A stretch of 5,527 bases of DNA from JBFXAM01 sp050184295 (GTDB taxonomy: Bacteria; Planctomycetota; Phycisphaerae; UBA1845; Fen-1342). Position 1 is the first letter of the stretch; each line of letters starts with the position of its first letter. Made by a program: the position numbers and the translations under genes. The notes below the pieces were generated by a model. The model saw only the letters and a list, made by a program, of their open reading frames with translations, did no database searches and had not been told where the DNA came from. Below, piece by piece: positions 4,341 through 5,527 of the stretch. The stretch spans positions 1 through 5,527 of the forward strand of contig JBFXAM010000179.1 of the NCBI GenBank assembly GCA_050184295.1, in the 5' to 3' direction.

Positions 4341-5527
4341 GTGCAGGGCTCGCTTTGGCACCACTGTCTGCGTCAACTCGAGAACGAGGTGCCGGAGCAG
4401 CAGTTCAACACCTGGGTCCGCCCGTTGCAGGCCGTGGAGCGCGACGGCGCGCTGCACCTGCTCGCCCCCAACCGCTTTGTCGTCTCCTGGATCGAGACCA
4501 ACCTTTACGGCCGCATCGAGCAACTGGTTGGCGCCGCCGGCAACGGCGCGGCGCCGCGCCTGACGCTTGGGGTCGGCTCGCGGCCACCCGACGCGCCCAG
4601 CCCCGAAGCCCCCGCGGCGGCGGTTCCGGCACTTTCCGCAGCGCGCCCGCGCCCGCCGCCGGACATCGGCAGCCGTTTCAACCCGGATTTCACCTTCGCG
4701 ACCTTCGTGGAGGGCAAGAGCAACCAGCTCGCCCGGGCCGCCGCGATCCAGGTCGGCGAGAATCCCGGCCGCGCGTATAACCCGCTTTTCATCTATGGCG
4801 GCGTCGGGCTCGGCAAGACCCACCTGATGCACGCGGTTGCGAACCTGATGCGCCAGCGCCACCCGGGGGCGCGCATCGCCTACGTGCACAGCGAGCGCTT
4901 CGTCAGCGAAATGGTGCGGGCGCTGCAGCACAACACCATTGCCGAGTTCAAGCAGACCTACCGCACGCTCGATGCGCTCCTGATCGACGACATCCAGTTC
5001 TTCGCCGGCAAGGACCGCTCGCAGGAAGAATTCTTCCATACGTTCAACGCGCTGCTCGAGGGCCAGCAGCAGGTGATCCTGTCCTGCGACCGCTATCCAA
5101 AAGAAGTGGACGGGCTCGAAGAGCGGCTGAAATCTCGCTTCGGTTGGGGCCTGACGGTCGCGATCGAGCCGCCGGAACTCGAAACCTGCGTGGCGATCCT
5201 GATGGCCAAGGCGCAGGCCGCGGGTGGCGAATTGCCCGAGGACGTGGCCTTTTTCATCGCAAAGCGCATCCGTTCGAACGTGCGCGAACTCGAGGGCGCG
5301 CTACGCCGCGTGCTCGCGACCTCGCGCTTCACGGGCCGCGCGGTCACGCTCGAGCTCGCGCGCGAAGCGCTGCGCGACCTGCTGGCGGCGCAGGAGCGGC
5401 TCGTCACGATCGAAAACATCCAGAAGACGGTCGCGGAGTACTACAAGATCCGCGTCGCCGACCTCCTCTCGAAGCGGCGCAGCCGCTCTATCGCCCGCCC
5501 GCGCCAGGTGGCGATGGCGCTGGCCCG
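4341..5527 (+). CDS. dnaA: Chromosomal replication initiator DnaA, 3' end off window
   Basis: DnaA binds DnaA boxes at the origin, assembles with ATP, opens the duplex and loads the DnaB helicase; it also regulates its own gene. The frame is open from GTG 4341 to the right edge, giving 395 residues of an expected 450-470. Domain I starts with LWHHCLRQLENEVPEQQFNT (5-24). A Pro/Ala-rich linker (domain II, about 78-108) is followed by the AAA+ domain: FNPDFTFATFVEGKSNQLA (113-131), Walker A GGVGLGKTH (153-161), Walker B LLIDDIQFF (213-221), the box VII arginine segment ERLKSRFGWG (261-270) and sensor II in RSNVRELEGAL (311-321). Domain IV begins at TIENIQKTVAEYYKIRVADL (356-375) and is cut before the DNA-binding helix-turn-helix is complete. 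C283 replaces the arginine normally seen in the ETRVAIL segment, and sensor I reads SCD where E. coli has TSD. The downstream neighbour, typically dnaN, lies off the window. Confidence 0.98.
   Translation, partial: MQGSLWHHCLRQLENEVPEQQFNTWVRPLQAVERDGALHLLAPNRFVVSWIETNLYGRIEQLVGAAGNGAAPRLTLGVGSRPPDAPSPEAPAAAVPALSAARPRPPPDIGSRFNPDFTFATFVEGKSNQLARAAAIQVGENPGRAYNPLFIYGGVGLGKTHLMHAVANLMRQRHPGARIAYVHSERFVSEMVRALQHNTIAEFKQTYRTLDALLIDDIQFFAGKDRSQEEFFHTFNALLEGQQQVILSCDRYPKEVDGLEERLKSRFGWGLTVAIEPPELETCVAILMAKAQAAGGELPEDVAFFIAKRIRSNVRELEGALRRVLATSRFTGRAVTLELAREALRDLLAAQERLVTIENIQKTVAEYYKIRVADLLSKRRSRSIARPRQVAMALA

Noticed and set aside
4221..5039. Minus-strand open frame of 272 codons
   Set aside because: It lies opposite the 5' part of dnaA, which has Walker A and B motifs in the plus-strand frame; no family is recognisable in the minus-strand product.
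1..5527. tRNA genes, CRISPR arrays and insertion sequences
   Set aside because: No cloverleaf, regularly spaced repeat array, transposase or terminal inverted repeats were seen. The only clear repeats are the two palindromes at 297-340.

Overview
The window is a high-GC stretch of a bacterial chromosome, most likely from a gammaproteobacterium. It carries the conserved block next to the replication initiator gene: mnmE, yidC, yidD, rnpA and rpmH on the minus strand, and dnaA divergent on the plus strand. The MnmE, YidC, RnpA and DnaA sequences read like gammaproteobacterial members of their families; the exact lineage cannot be fixed from this sequence.

Layout from left to right: (1) 1-294, minus strand: an XRE-type helix-turn-helix regulator that runs off the left edge. 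(2) 295-357: a short AT-rich gap with two identical 16-bp palindromes, probably operators overlapping the regulator's own promoter. (3) 358-1698, minus: mnmE, tRNA wobble-uridine modification GTPase. (4) 1733-3439, minus: yidC, membrane protein insertase. (5) 3436-3651, minus: yidD. (6) 3648-4016, minus: rnpA, RNase P protein, apparently starting at a CTG codon. (7) 4013-4165, minus: rpmH, ribosomal protein L34. (8) 4166-4340: divergent control region with a perfect DnaA box and a recognisable rpmH promoter. (9) 4341-5527, plus: dnaA, cut by the right edge after 395 residues.

The minus-strand genes rpmH, rnpA, yidD and yidC are chained by successive 4-base overlaps (CTGA, ATGA, ATGA), which suggests translational coupling; mnmE follows after 34 bases. 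Together they serve ribosome assembly, tRNA 5' processing, membrane protein insertion and tRNA modification, while dnaA starts replication. The less ordinary parts are the non-AUG start inferred for rnpA and the self-contained regulator at the left end, whose predicted promoter lies inside paired palindromes and would give a leaderless mRNA. I found no clear undescribed multi-gene system; if the regulator belongs to a toxin-antitoxin-like module, its partner is beyond the left edge.
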